Source: Kluyveromyces lactis (taxonomy: Eukaryota; Ascomycota; Saccharomycetes; Saccharomycetales; Saccharomycetaceae). Taken from it: 64,000 nt of DNA. The translations under genes were made by a program, and so were the position numbers. The number at the start of each line of letters is the position of its first letter. Position 1 is the stretch's first letter. Below the pieces are notes generated by a model. It searched no databases and was not told the DNA's origin. It saw nothing but the letters and a program-made list of their open reading frames with translations. The stretch covers positions 124,001 to 188,000 of the forward strand of contig NC_006038.1 of the NCBI RefSeq assembly GCF_000002515.2. Direction: 5' to 3'. Positions 38,844 through 49,709 of the stretch are shown here, piece by piece.

Positions 38844-41800
38844 ATGGGGTTATTTTTTGATTCCCCGGGCTCAAACTTGTATTTGCCTTGCTTTACACTT
38901 GTTGACGCACCTAAGCTTGTCCCACTACCTGGTGTATCGTACAAGGTTTCATTTGAGAGAGATTCTATTATACATGTGCTATCTGAGTTCAAACGAAATA
39001 ATTCATTCAAGAATAATCATCTATTGGACAAAATCAACACGGCTATTGCTCAGAACGAAATAGTAGTCGATAATTCAGTTGTGAATTCATGCAAACAGTT
39101 CCATAAGAAGTACGGCTCTGATAATAGCAATAATGACGCAGAAGTTCAGATGTACATAGTTCTTTTACCCTTTGAAGCCGTGAATAACTCTGTTGGAGCT
39201 GCTTCAAGAATAACTGCAATTCAGGTGGAAGATGACACCATTACAATTACGTTCAAATCAGTCGCAAGAGTTGAAAACAAACAACCTCTATTGAATATGC
39301 AACATAGTTTATGGAAATCCAGCATCCTAGAAATTGACGATCGCTCAGAACTACGGACCTGGGATCATAAAAGCATTAACAAAAGCATTTTGAGTTTCGT
39401 GAAGATATTTTACGACACAGACAAAATAATCAAAGACTTCAAATCAAAATACTCATTAGCATCCAAGAGATCAGGTGATATAGATTCTAGGGTCTTATAT
39501 CTTTCTCCCTTAGCGAACACTCTTTTCATGCAGTTAAATGGGTCTCACTTTAACAAGTCTTGGAAATTATTGAAGGCTTATCTAGAGCAACTCACTGTGC
39601 TTGAAAGGAATTATGACACCTGCTTTGAATTAGTTTCAATGATGGACTTGGTAATGAGTATACTACCTATGTCATTGAAACAACGCTTAGACTTTCTCAC
39701 TGCGAAGAAACTCAAATCAAGGGCAATTTTATTCTCCACATGCGTCCAAGACTTCCAACAAATTTTCAAAAAGCTTGATGATAGCGTGGATTATGTAAAT
39801 AATCACTTCTCCAATTCTTCGAATAATGACAAGTCCAAGTTAATTGCAAATCAATTGAGAGCTTTAAGGTTTTATATCGATGATATTAAAAGGAATAACT
39901 CCAGCGTTATACTGAAGGCAAATTCCGAAAAAGAACGTACAGACGTCACATCCCCAAACAAGTTTTTGAAAACCAGTTCGAGTCACGATGAAGATTCTGA
40001 TTCAAATGACGAAATGGAACAAATTAAGTCTTTTATCGACTCCTTGGAGGAAAAAAATGTTCATCCTGACGGTATCAAACTGTTACAAAAGGACTTCAAA
40101 CGGTTCATGAAGATGACTCCTCAGAATGCCGATTACCAAGTTCTAAGAAACTATTTTGACATTGTGATGGACATTCCGTTTGGAAAAACTGTCAATATCT
40201 CAACTATAGATTTGGCAAAAAGTAGAGCAAAATTAAATGAGGATCACTATGGATTGCAAAGTGTTAAGCGCAGGCTAGTAGAATATCTCAGTGTCTTAAA
40301 GATATCCGAGATTTCTACCAATGATCCAAACCTTAATACCGACCTTCATCCTAAGAAAGACAGGGCTTCTATCAATAAGCCGCCTATCCTTTTGTTGGTC
40401 GGTCCTCCTGGTGTGGGTAAAACATCTATTGCTAAGAGCGTTGCTGATGTTTTAGGTCGAAAATTCCAAAGAATATCTCTCGGTGGTATACATAACGAAG
40501 CAGAAATTAGGGGTCATAGGAGAACATATGTGGGTTCGATGTGTGGTTTGATCATTGGTGCTTTAAGAAAAGCGGGTACAATGAATCCCTTAATTCTTTT
40601 AGATGAAGTAGATAAAGTATTGAGTGGAGGGGTTGGTGGATTTGGTAACAGAGTTAATGGGGATCCCGGCGCCGCACTATTGGAAGTATTAGACCCTGAA
40701 CAGAACTCTACCTTCTCGGATCATTATGTAGGATTTCCTGTTGATCTTTCACAAGTTTTGTTTTTCTGTACTGCAAATGATCTCGAAGGCATCAGCGAAC
40801 CTCTTTTGAACCGTATGGAGCTAATTGAGCTTCCTGGATATACTCCAGATGAAAAAATTATGATTGGCTCCAAATTTCTCTTGCCTAAACAGATAAAAGC
40901 GAATGGTCTTGATGCCATTAAAGAGCTACCTAAAATTTACTTGACAGATGAGGCATGGAACTGTGTTGTCTTAGAGTACACGAGGGAACCGGGTGTTCGT
41001 GGATTGGAACGAAGAATTGGTGCTATAGTTAGGGGTAAAGTTGTTGAATACGTGGAGAACAAAATGATACAGGGTGAAGTGGACAAAGAACATTTATACA
41101 AGTACCTTGGTCTTGCACACCATCCAATTTCAGAGGAGATTCTTGCTCCAACTGAGCATTCAGAGAAATTTGGTGTTGTCAATGGATTATCCTATAATTC
41201 GGACGGCAGTGGCAGTGTATTGCTATTTGAAGTGATAAAGATCCATACAGATGAGAGTGGAGCTACAAACGGCCCATATATAAAGACCACAGGTAATCTA
41301 GGAAACATCCTAGAGGAATCCATCAAGATTGCAACAAGTTTTGTGAAACATATACTTTTCCGTGGGTTGATTCCTGGCGTGAACGAGAAGGATATCAATG
41401 AATTTCTCACATCTGAATATCACCTCCACGTTCCAATGGGCGCTGTATCAAAGGATGGACCCAGCGCAGGCGCTGCAATATCCTTAGCAATCCTTTCTTG
41501 CGCTTTGAAGAGACCTGTTTCTCCTAAACTCTGTATGACGGGGGAGATAACGCTTCGAGGTAAGATCTTGCCTATCGGTGGAATCAAAGAGAAACTATTG
41601 GGGGCACAATTTTACCACATGAATCACGTCCTAGTACCCTCGGCTAACCTATCTGACGTTGTTCAAGCCGTCTCTACGGACAATCAAGAGCAATACGAAA
41701 TATATATGGACCGTTCGAGACAACCAGAACTACAGAAACTCAAGGACAAGACACAACTACAATTACACTACTGTTCCGATTTCTTCGATGTAGTCAAGTA

Positions 41801-41855
41801 TACCTGGCCTGAACTACTGAATAAAGAAGTGTCACACAGCAGACCATCTTTGTAA
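38844..41855 (+). CDS. Lon protease, peroxisomal type
   Basis: Lon proteases are ATP-driven proteolytic rings. This 1003-residue protein has a Lon N-terminal domain (about 15-260), an AAA+ module with Walker A GPPGVGKT at 520-527 and Walker B LILLDEVDKV near 583-592, and a Ser-Lys protease domain with Ser874 in KDGPSAGAA and Lys917 in GGIKEKLLGA, exactly 43 residues apart as in E. coli Lon. It has no mitochondrial presequence, unlike Pim1, which starts with a long basic leader. It therefore resembles the peroxisomal Lon (Pln) of filamentous fungi and methylotrophic yeasts. Its C-terminus is SRPSL; this is not a canonical PTS1. S. cerevisiae has only the mitochondrial enzyme. Confidence 0.9.
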   Translation: MGLFFDSPGSNLYLPCFTLVDAPKLVPLPGVSYKVSFERDSIIHVLSEFKRNNSFKNNHLLDKINTAIAQNEIVVDNSVVNSCKQFHKKYGSDNSNNDAEVQMYIVLLPFEAVNNSVGAASRITAIQVEDDTITITFKSVARVENKQPLLNMQHSLWKSSILEIDDRSELRTWDHKSINKSILSFVKIFYDTDKIIKDFKSKYSLASKRSGDIDSRVLYLSPLANTLFMQLNGSHFNKSWKLLKAYLEQLTVLERNYDTCFELVSMMDLVMSILPMSLKQRLDFLTAKKLKSRAILFSTCVQDFQQIFKKLDDSVDYVNNHFSNSSNNDKSKLIANQLRALRFYIDDIKRNNSSVILKANSEKERTDVTSPNKFLKTSSSHDEDSDSNDEMEQIKSFIDSLEEKNVHPDGIKLLQKDFKRFMKMTPQNADYQVLRNYFDIVMDIPFGKTVNISTIDLAKSRAKLNEDHYGLQSVKRRLVEYLSVLKISEISTNDPNLNTDLHPKKDRASINKPPILLLVGPPGVGKTSIAKSVADVLGRKFQRISLGGIHNEAEIRGHRRTYVGSMCGLIIGALRKAGTMNPLILLDEVDKVLSGGVGGFGNRVNGDPGAALLEVLDPEQNSTFSDHYVGFPVDLSQVLFFCTANDLEGISEPLLNRMELIELPGYTPDEKIMIGSKFLLPKQIKANGLDAIKELPKIYLTDEAWNCVVLEYTREPGVRGLERRIGAIVRGKVVEYVENKMIQGEVDKEHLYKYLGLAHHPISEEILAPTEHSEKFGVVNGLSYNSDGSGSVLLFEVIKIHTDESGATNGPYIKTTGNLGNILEESIKIATSFVKHILFRGLIPGVNEKDINEFLTSEYHLHVPMGAVSKDGPSAGAAISLAILSCALKRPVSPKLCMTGEITLRGKILPIGGIKEKLLGAQFYHMNHVLVPSANLSDVVQAVSTDNQEQYEIYMDRSRQPELQKLKDKTQLQLHYCSDFFDVVKYTWPELLNKEVSHSRPSL

Positions 41856-42551
41856 TTGAGTGTGGCAAGTACGTACGCATATATATGTCGAATAAGAACA
41901 AGAGCTTGGCTATGCTTCCTGTTATTCAGGCAAACTCATATTTAAGACAATAAGGGAATGAATAACAACTAGAAACATTTTAGTTCTTTACTTCCCATAG
42001 TATTAAGTCCAGTTGCAGCCAAGCACCACTTTCTCAGTACAGTCTTCCACGATAATGTTTGTTCGCGTCCTTTTTTTTTTTTTTTCTTTCTTTCTTTTTC
42101 GGTTCGTGTCAGGAATGAAGCTCTAAAGAAACTTCGCATGGTCGAATCGAGAAATTCAGAACTGAAGAAATCATGAAATTCAGAGGATGAGAAACCGGTG
42201 GATGATGTTTTAAAATAGACTTTGATCTGTAAGGAACAGACATTTATCAAGGGAAGCAGAAGAAGAGGGATAACTGGCAAATAATTGGCTAGCTGGCAAA
42301 TGGGCGAAGGGCTTATCAAATTTTAAACAAAGAATAACCTAACCTCACGTCTGTCGGTGAAAAAGCGTTAATAAAGGAAAATAGATCAGGATTTTAATTT
42401 CGGTCCGTGGGAAATACTGTGCTTATTTTGATTTGATCTGACTTCTGAATTAGTAAAGGAAAAGAAGCCCTTATTATTCATTTAGTTGGTTAGAAAGTGT
42501 TGAACGCTTGATAACTTATACTTTTTTCCAGCTAAGCTTTCTCTTTTGAAG
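41856..42551. promoter_or_regulatory. Promoter of FLC gene and Lon 3' end
   Basis: This is 696 bp. A pyrimidine tract of T15 followed by CTTT repeats spans about 42066-42099, a typical nucleosome-disfavouring element. The minus-strand frame 41969-42319 is built on this tract and is rejected as a gene. Confidence 0.5.
42066..42099. repeat. Poly-T / CTTT tract
   Basis: A run of about 15 T is followed by three CTTT units. Such poly(dA:dT) elements are common in yeast promoters; this one is about 460 bp before the FLC start. Confidence 0.7.
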
Positions 42552-44921
42552 ATGAACATGGTAATAAGGCTGTGGGTGCTTTTGTCCCTTCTTGTATCAA
42601 ATGTGTTTGCTAGACGTAGTTTGATTGCTACCTCGTTGGTATCATGTATGGATAACTCTGAGTTAACGGCTAACAGTTTTGATGTGGTCTTCAACCCGGA
42701 TGACGGATCATTGCGTTATACTTTGGATATAACTACCGATATCAATGGGTACGTCATTGCTCATGCTGAGGTGTACGCATACGGATTCAATATTATTAAC
42801 AGACAGATTGATCCCTGTGATTCAGATTGGAAACAGTTCTGTCCTTTATACCCTGGAGTGATTGAAATCGATTCAGTCGAATATATATCTGATGAGTATG
42901 TCGATATGATCCCAGGGATTGCATACCAGGTGCCCGATATCGATGCGTACCTTAAGCTTATTGTGGTGGAACGTGATACGAATGGGATCGTTGCCTGTAT
43001 TCAAGCTTTCTTTTCTAATGGGAAGACAGTCTCGCAAACGGGTGTCAAATGGGCCACTGCTGTTATCGCTGGTATCGGGTTGTTGACTTCTGCATTGCTA
43101 TCCGCCTTCGGTAACTCTAACGCTGCTTCACATGTGGCTGCCAATACTATGTCGCTTTTCTTGTATTTCCAATCGGTGACTGTGTTCGCCATGGAACATG
43201 TTAACACTGTGCCTCCTATCGCCGCTGCTTGGTCCGAAAACTTGATGTGGTCCATGGGATTGATCCGTGTCACTTTCATGCAAAAAATTTTCAGATGGTA
43301 TGTTCAAGCCACTGGTGGCACTCCGACTCTATACTTAACCTCAAAGACAATTTCTGTTTTGGTTCAAAGATCCCTAGAATATCTGGAAAGTACCCGCATC
43401 TATAAGCGTGCGGCAGAAGTCTTGTATGGTAATTCCAACGTTCTAATCTTCAGAGGTATTAAACGTTTAGGTTACAGTGCCAACATCGAAATTACTTCTA
43501 TCGTTGCTACTGGGTTAACATTCTTTATATTATGTGGGTATTTCCTATTTGGGTTGATCATTTGCGCCAAATATGTCGTCGAACTATGTATCAGAGCCGG
43601 ATGGTTGAAAAACTCGAGGTTCATCGATTTCAGAAAGCATTGGAAGATCATATTGAAGGGTGCTCTTCTGCGTTACATTTACATTGGTTTCATTCAAATT
43701 ACTATTTTATGTTTCTGGGAATTTATTCAAAGAGATTCGCCGGCTCTCATTGTATTGAGTTGTCTATTCATCATTATGGTTTATGGTATCCTCGGTTATG
43801 TGTCACTCAGAACAATTTCTTTTGCTAAACGATCTATTCAGTTACACAACAATCCAGCTGCTATTTTATATGGTGACCAGAGGGTCTTGAACAAATACGG
43901 TTTCTTCTATACTATGTTTTCCGCCAATTATTATTATTGGTCCTGCGTTATTATGGCCCAAAACTTTGTCAAAGGTGCGTTCATCGCATTCGCGCAAGCT
44001 TCAGGTAAAACTCAAGCTCTTGCTTTGTTTATTATTGATTTGGCCTACTTCGCAGCCATCATCAAATTCAAACCATATTTGGATCGTGCCACAAATATCC
44101 TCAACATTTTGATTTCAACAGTCACCTTAGTGAACTCATTCCTATTCTTGTTTTTCTCTGATTTGTTTGGGCAACCTCAGCCAGTGGCCTCGATTATGGC
44201 TTGGGTCTTCTTCATTATGAACGCTGCATTCTCTTTGATTTTATTGATTCTAATTCTTGTGTATGTGGGCTTTGTCATCTTTTCGAAGAACCCTGATGTC
44301 AGATTCAAACCAGCGAACGATGACAGAACATCATTCCAAAGACAATCCGCGAATGTGGGTGCTATGGATAAATCTGTCGCTGATGAACTAATGGCTCTTG
44401 GCACTGTCGCTAAAGAACATGATGGGGACTGGCAGGAGATGCTAGTTACCCAGGGTCAACAAAACACCGAATCAAGCACAGATAATCTTAACGATGAAAA
44501 ACTCGAGGCAGCAGAGGAAGCTAATATTAGTAGGAAACATTCATTCAAGGATAAGATATTGCGTAAAATGTCATTGAGGAGAAATAAATCCACTTCGTCC
44601 AGGTTAACCGCTGGTAATAGACAAGCTACCGTCACTGCTTCGCATCTTTCCGGTGACTCTAGCTCAGAATCAGAAACGCCAATCGTTAAAACTATTAAAG
44701 GGACTCACACAAGAGCAGTGTCTGAGGCAGAAAACGGACTAATAGATAACAGTAGTGATTTTGATTTTGTTACTGACACACAACTCGATACTCCAACAGC
44801 TTCACCCCATCGTAAAACTTCGATAAGTGATAGCATAAATTTCAATAGTACTACGGATATGAATGCTACATCCTCAACAGATATTTTCCAACATAACAAT
44901 AACTCCTACTACAAGTTGTAA
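42552..44921 (+). CDS. FLC1: FLC family TRP-like membrane protein
   Basis: Flc proteins are polytopic ER/Golgi/vacuolar membrane proteins needed for FAD uptake into the ER and calcium homeostasis, related to TRP channels. The first ATG (42552; a second at 42558) gives 789 residues; the frame starts earlier only from TTG. A signal peptide (about 1-20, ending VFA) is followed by a lumenal ML-like domain with paired Cys (about 25-160). About nine membrane spans cover residues 165-590. A polar Ser/Thr-rich cytosolic tail of about 190 residues includes a basic patch near 670-690. It is the ortholog of FLC1 (YPL221W) and FLC3 (YGL139W) by position. Confidence 0.94.
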   Translation: MNMVIRLWVLLSLLVSNVFARRSLIATSLVSCMDNSELTANSFDVVFNPDDGSLRYTLDITTDINGYVIAHAEVYAYGFNIINRQIDPCDSDWKQFCPLYPGVIEIDSVEYISDEYVDMIPGIAYQVPDIDAYLKLIVVERDTNGIVACIQAFFSNGKTVSQTGVKWATAVIAGIGLLTSALLSAFGNSNAASHVAANTMSLFLYFQSVTVFAMEHVNTVPPIAAAWSENLMWSMGLIRVTFMQKIFRWYVQATGGTPTLYLTSKTISVLVQRSLEYLESTRIYKRAAEVLYGNSNVLIFRGIKRLGYSANIEITSIVATGLTFFILCGYFLFGLIICAKYVVELCIRAGWLKNSRFIDFRKHWKIILKGALLRYIYIGFIQITILCFWEFIQRDSPALIVLSCLFIIMVYGILGYVSLRTISFAKRSIQLHNNPAAILYGDQRVLNKYGFFYTMFSANYYYWSCVIMAQNFVKGAFIAFAQASGKTQALALFIIDLAYFAAIIKFKPYLDRATNILNILISTVTLVNSFLFLFFSDLFGQPQPVASIMAWVFFIMNAAFSLILLILILVYVGFVIFSKNPDVRFKPANDDRTSFQRQSANVGAMDKSVADELMALGTVAKEHDGDWQEMLVTQGQQNTESSTDNLNDEKLEAAEEANISRKHSFKDKILRKMSLRRNKSTSSRLTAGNRQATVTASHLSGDSSSESETPIVKTIKGTHTRAVSEAENGLIDNSSDFDFVTDTQLDTPTASPHRKTSISDSINFNSTTDMNATSSTDIFQHNNNSYYKL

Positions 44922-45002
44922 ATATGAGTGCCGTTTCGTTTCTAAACTCGTATATTATATAAACTTTTCATCGTATTAAACAAATGTATTATCGATTTTT
45001 GA

Positions 45003-46217
45003 CTACGGGTGCACATATTCAAACAATTCATCTGAGACGTGCATATTATCCCAATAGTTAAGGAAAACTGAGCATTTTTCTAGTACTCGTGTTAGGTTTG
45101 CTGCCATTATTTTATCCGTAATACTTAAAGTTTTCCATAACTTAGTTGTGGCCACTTTATTCAATGTCCTCCAAGGTAAAGATAGTTTGTCCTGTTCTAT
45201 GGTTGAAAGCTGAAGCAAAGGCGAAATAATATCTTTCAATTTTTCTGTTGCCAACGTGAGTTTGAAATTATCTTCTTTATCATAATGATATCTTTCTGAA
45301 ACTTCAATCTCTTGAAACCAGGACAACTCTTTTGAGGATTTCCTTCTTGAATACCAATCGATGAGAAGTTCTTTTGTGGAAAGTTTGCTCTTGAAGTCAG
45401 GTATCTGGGACATACTTGTATTCATGTAATATGAGCTCAAACTAAAGTTAGTCGGAGCCATAGACAAATTCGGGGTCTGTAAGTATGGAACATATGTCTT
45501 TGTTTTTCGCTTTGACAGGAGAGTGATGAATGGGATTAATTTCTTAGCCATAACTTCTGACCAGGAATCAGAATAAGTCGATGCATACAATGGCTGAATT
45601 GGTATCGAATTAGATAAAGAACAAAATTCCATTGCATTTGATGTACTTATTCCATCACTCTGTAAAGATTGAAATATCGTTTGTTTGGCATCCATATCCA
45701 CATCACAATAAAACAAACCGCCAACCCAAGTGTAGGGTATAAAAACATCAAATGGACGGATCGCATACTTCTTTCTTCTGGCCATTTTTAAACAATGAAA
45801 GTTCTTCAAACTATTATTGGGATTTTCCTGTTCTTTAGATTCAAAAAAACACCACGGTTGGTTCCAATCCTTTACATCATTAGTAAGTTGCTTCTCAGTT
45901 TCAAAGACAACTTTACCCTCGTTACAATAAGTTATCTTCAAAGCTTTCCCTGATCTTTTATATAGCTGGTGAAAATAAAATACCCTGTGTACTTTAAATC
46001 CAGTGAAGAGCTTTGTATCTCCAGGCAAAGAATCTACTGGAATCGTTGCCCCACTCCATATCTCAAACGTTTTCTTCATATTCATGTTGGCAGAGTTGAA
46101 ACCTACCGCACAAGCTTTATCAATTGTATGAACAGGGTATAGTGCTTTCCCGTAAGCAAAATCAAAAAATAGAGCAGAACAAAAGAGAATCAACAACCAT
46201 AGTTGACCTTTACTCAT
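45003..46217 (-). CDS. Secretory protein of unknown function (YGL138C position)
   Basis: The function is unknown. The ATG at 46217 gives 404 residues (the longer frame begins at GTG). An N-terminal hydrophobic segment (about 5-23) with small residues before position 24 looks like a signal peptide. Several Cys residues (about 31, 95, 121, 136, 168 and 194) and N-glycosylation sequons suggest a lumenal or secreted domain. No second membrane span or GPI signal is evident. It is convergent with FLC and divergent from SEC27, the place of YGL138C, an uncharacterised fast-evolving gene; the match is positional, not by sequence. Confidence 0.75.
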   Translation of the reverse strand: MSKGQLWLLILFCSALFFDFAYGKALYPVHTIDKACAVGFNSANMNMKKTFEIWSGATIPVDSLPGDTKLFTGFKVHRVFYFHQLYKRSGKALKITYCNEGKVVFETEKQLTNDVKDWNQPWCFFESKEQENPNNSLKNFHCLKMARRKKYAIRPFDVFIPYTWVGGLFYCDVDMDAKQTIFQSLQSDGISTSNAMEFCSLSNSIPIQPLYASTYSDSWSEVMAKKLIPFITLLSKRKTKTYVPYLQTPNLSMAPTNFSLSSYYMNTSMSQIPDFKSKLSTKELLIDWYSRRKSSKELSWFQEIEVSERYHYDKEDNFKLTLATEKLKDIISPLLQLSTIEQDKLSLPWRTLNKVATTKLWKTLSITDKIMAANLTRVLEKCSVFLNYWDNMHVSDELFEYVHP

Positions 46218-46645
46218 TCTATAACAAACCACACAACTGCTGTAGCTTCTAATAAAATGAGACTATCAAGACAAATAGCAGTTGTTCTGCTGAATAGCCT
46301 AAATCGCGCCCTTTGTCGAACAAATATAATAATTAGTAATATTCTTCAACTTTAGCTTTGAATACAAAATGGAGAAGATTGATGTAATATTAGGGGAAAT
46401 AAGTCATATAGCTCGTAGTACTCTCGAGCCGAAACGGTTCAAGTTGATGCTTTATTTATGTGACACTGACACTGACATCAATATCATAATAACATTACCC
46501 GGTCCTATGCCATGTCCATCAACGGCTTTGAAAAAAAAATGTTTGAAAGGGGAATTTGAATAATAAAGATCCATTCATGATTTTAACACGTTAGTTGAAG
46601 AAAACATCGAAGGTAGAGACCCAACAGAGCGGAAGGAAATTAGCA
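46218..46645. promoter_or_regulatory. Divergent promoter YGL138C-like / SEC27
   Basis: This is 428 bp. A Reb1-type TTACCCG is at 46495-46501. A 64-codon ATG frame (46369-46563) spans it and has no recognisable family, so I do not call it. Confidence 0.5.
46495..46501. promoter_or_regulatory. Reb1-type site TTACCCG
   Basis: TTACCCGG 145 bp before SEC27. Motif match only. Confidence 0.5.
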
Positions 46646-49550
46646 ATGAAACTTGACATCAATGTATGTGACACATTGTGTACTAGAGTAATTTGTGAGG
46701 TGCTTTTATCACGGAGAATCGCTGTTGAACGTTAGCAATTGCATATTAAGTATCTTAGGCGTTTTTCTGGTATCAATACATTTATGTTTTATGTTTTGAT
46801 TCAACAGATTATATTTCTTCAGCCCTTATCAGCAACTAAAAGAAAGAGCTTTTACTAACATTTTTTTCATCTATGGTGACTTTATTTGTCTTTAGAAAAA
46901 GCTCAGTGCCAGAACTGACAGGGTTAAGGGCATTGACTTTCATCCTGAGGAACCTTGGGTTTTAATTACCTTGTACTCAGGAAGAATTGAGATATGGAAC
47001 TACGAGACGCAAACGCAAGTGAGATCTATTCCATTATGTGATGCTCCAGTGAGAGCTGGTAGATTCATTGCAAGAAAGAACTGGGTTGTTGTTGGTTCCG
47101 ATGACTTTAAATTAAGAGTTTATAATTATAACACCGGTGAAAAAGTGACCGAATTCGAAGCACATCCTGATTATATCCGTTCCATTGCTGTGCATCCAAC
47201 GAAGCCATTCGTTCTGACAGGTTCTGATGATCTGACTATTAAGTTATGGAACTGGGAAAAGAATTGGGGCTGCCAACAAACCTTTACCGGTCATGAGCAC
47301 TTCGTCATGTCTGTTGCATTCAACCCAAAGGACCCCAACCAATTTGCCTCCGGTTGTTTGGATCACACTATCAAAGTTTGGTCGATTGGTCAAGATGTTC
47401 CAAATTTCACCTTGAAAGCACATGAAACTAAAGGTGTGAATTATGTCGACTATTACCCGTTACAAGATAAGCCTTATTTGATTACCACTTCCGATGACGG
47501 TACCATCAAGGTGTGGGATTACCAGACAAAATCTAATGTTGCTACTTTAGAGGGACATATGGCTAACGTGTCATATGCTGTATTCCATCCGACTTTACCT
47601 ATCATTATCTCAGGTTCCGAGGATGGAACTCTCAAGATTTGGAATGCAAATACATACAAACTAGAGAAAACGTTGAACATCGGGCTTGAAAGAAGTTGGT
47701 GTATCGCTACTCATCCATCTGGTAAACGTAATTACATTGCATCGGGTTTCGACAATGGTTTCACAGTTCTATCCCTAGGTGATGATCAACCAAAATTATC
47801 TTTGGATCCAGTTGGTAAGTTAGTTTATTGCGGTGGTAAAGCATCAGCCACTGACGTCTTCTCTGCCATCATTAGAGGTAATGAAGAGGTAGAAGAAGGC
47901 GGTGCCCTTCCTTTGCAAAGCAAAGAATTAGGGTCGATCGACGTTTTCCCACAAAGTTTGAAGCATTCCCCAAATGGTAGATTTGTCACTGTTGTTGGTG
48001 ATGACGAATTCATTGTGTACACTGCTTTAGCATGGAGAAACAAAGCTTTCGGCAAATGCCATGACTTTGCATGGGGCCCAGATTCTAATAGTTATGCGTT
48101 AATCACGGAAACGGGTGCAGTGACCTACTACAAGAACTTCAAACAAGTATCTTCTTGGTCAATTCCGCTTGATTACGGTGTCGAAAAAATCTTCCCTGGT
48201 TCAGTATTAGGTGTCAAAGCTGACGGCTTCGTATATTTCTTTGATTGGGAATCAGGTAATCTAGTGAAAAGAATTGATGTCGATGCTAAGGATATAATCT
48301 GGTCAGATAATGGAGAGCTTGTTATGATCATCAACAAAGACCATGAAACAGACTCTGCTGAAGAAGCTAATGCTTACGCTCTGTTGTTCAATAAGGATGT
48401 TTACGATGAGGCGGTTTCAGCTGGAAGTATTGATGAAGATGGTGTAGAAGATGCGTTTGACGTATTATACGAAGTTTCAGAGGGTATCACGTCAGGTAAG
48501 TGGGTTGGTGATGTCTTCATTTTCACCACCCCAACAAATAGATTAAACTACTTTGTTGGTGGTAAAATCTATAATCTTGCACATTTCGATAAGCAGATGT
48601 ACTTATTAGGTTATTTGCCAAGAGATGATAAAGTTTATTTGGCTGACAAAGATATCCATGTTTATGGTTATGAACTATCTATTGATGTTTTGGAATTCGA
48701 GACATTGGTACTCAGAGGCGAACTAGCTGAGGCCAAATCATCCGTACTACCTAATGTTCAAGGAAAAGAAAACTTGCTAAAGATCTCTAGATTTTTGGAG
48801 GGACAAGATTTGTTTGAAGATGCCTTAGAAATTTCACCAGACGCTGAGCAGAAGTTTGATCTAGCTATTAAATTAGGCCGACTATCACTGGCGCAAGAAA
48901 TATTGTCCGAGCAGGAAAGTGAGAACAGATGGATTCAATTGGGTGATGCTGCCTTAAAGAAATTCAATTTCACTTTAGCTTTGCAATGTTATGAAAAGGC
49001 AAATGATCTAGAATCCCTTTTCTTGTTATATTCTTCATTCAACAATAGGGAAGAGTTGGTTTCATTGGCAAAGAATGCTGAGACTTCTGGTAAGTTCAAC
49101 CTAGCTTTCAATGCTTATTGGGTAGCAGGTGACATAGCTGGAGCAAAGGACTTGCTATTAAAATCTAATAGGGTGCCAGAAGCTGCCCTATTAAGTTTAA
49201 CATACGGGGAATCGGCAGAATCCATCAACACTGTAGTAGACGTATGGAAGCAAACTTTGATCAATGACGGTAAAGCCGCAATTGCTGAAAGAGTTGGAGT
49301 TGTCGGTAAGACAGAAGGTTTTCCATCAACGAATACACATACCTTACTTGATTTAGATACACCAAGCGAGAGCATAAAAGAAGCGGCTCCTGTAAACCAT
49401 AAGTCAGAGGAGGATGTCGCAGTTGAAGAAAAAGCGTTGGATACCGAGGAAAATAAGGATGAAGATGAAGATGAAGAAGCATTCAAGGATTCATCTGAAG
49501 AGCCTCAAGGTTCAAAAGACGATGATAAACCCGCTGCAAAGGCGGAATAA
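46646..49550 (+). CDS. SEC27: Coatomer beta' subunit SEC27, spliced
   Basis: Sec27 is the beta'-COP subunit of the COPI coat for Golgi-to-ER traffic; it binds KKxx cargo signals. Exon 1 is only 18 nt (46646-46663, MKLDIN), followed by a GTATGT donor. Exon 2 runs from 46896 and opens with KKLSARTDRVKGIDFHP. The spliced protein has 890 residues, as in yeast (889). WD40 repeats form two propellers: the first at about 8-300, with clear GH...WD/WN repeats such as SDDLTIKLWNWE and SEDGTLKIWN, the second at about 320-590. A helical solenoid (about 600-810) and an acidic C-terminal tail follow. The intron position matches S. cerevisiae SEC27. It is located at YGL137W. Confidence 0.97.
46664..46895 (+). 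other. SEC27: SEC27 intron
   Basis: The 232-nt intron has a GTATGT donor at 46664-46669, a perfect TACTAAC at 46853-46859 and a TTTAG acceptor ending at 46895. It splits after codon 6 without breaking a codon. Confidence 0.95.
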
Positions 49551-49709
49551 CTGTACGTTCCCCAACTCCTAAAAGAAAAAATGAACTACGATAAATTCAT
49601 AATCCGTAAATAATGTATTAATATGCTAGTATATTAACATGAACTAAACGATTACAATCCGTGAGTCTTGAAGATTCTATCAAACTGTTTAAAATATTTA
49701 CAAGTACAA

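Noticed and set aside
41969-42319. Minus-strand frame rich in Lys before the FLC gene
   Set aside because: Its Lys run is the reverse of a promoter poly-T/CTTT tract.
46369-46563. 64-codon ATG frame upstream of SEC27
   Set aside because: It spans a Reb1-type site in a divergent promoter and resembles nothing known; chance is the simplest explanation.
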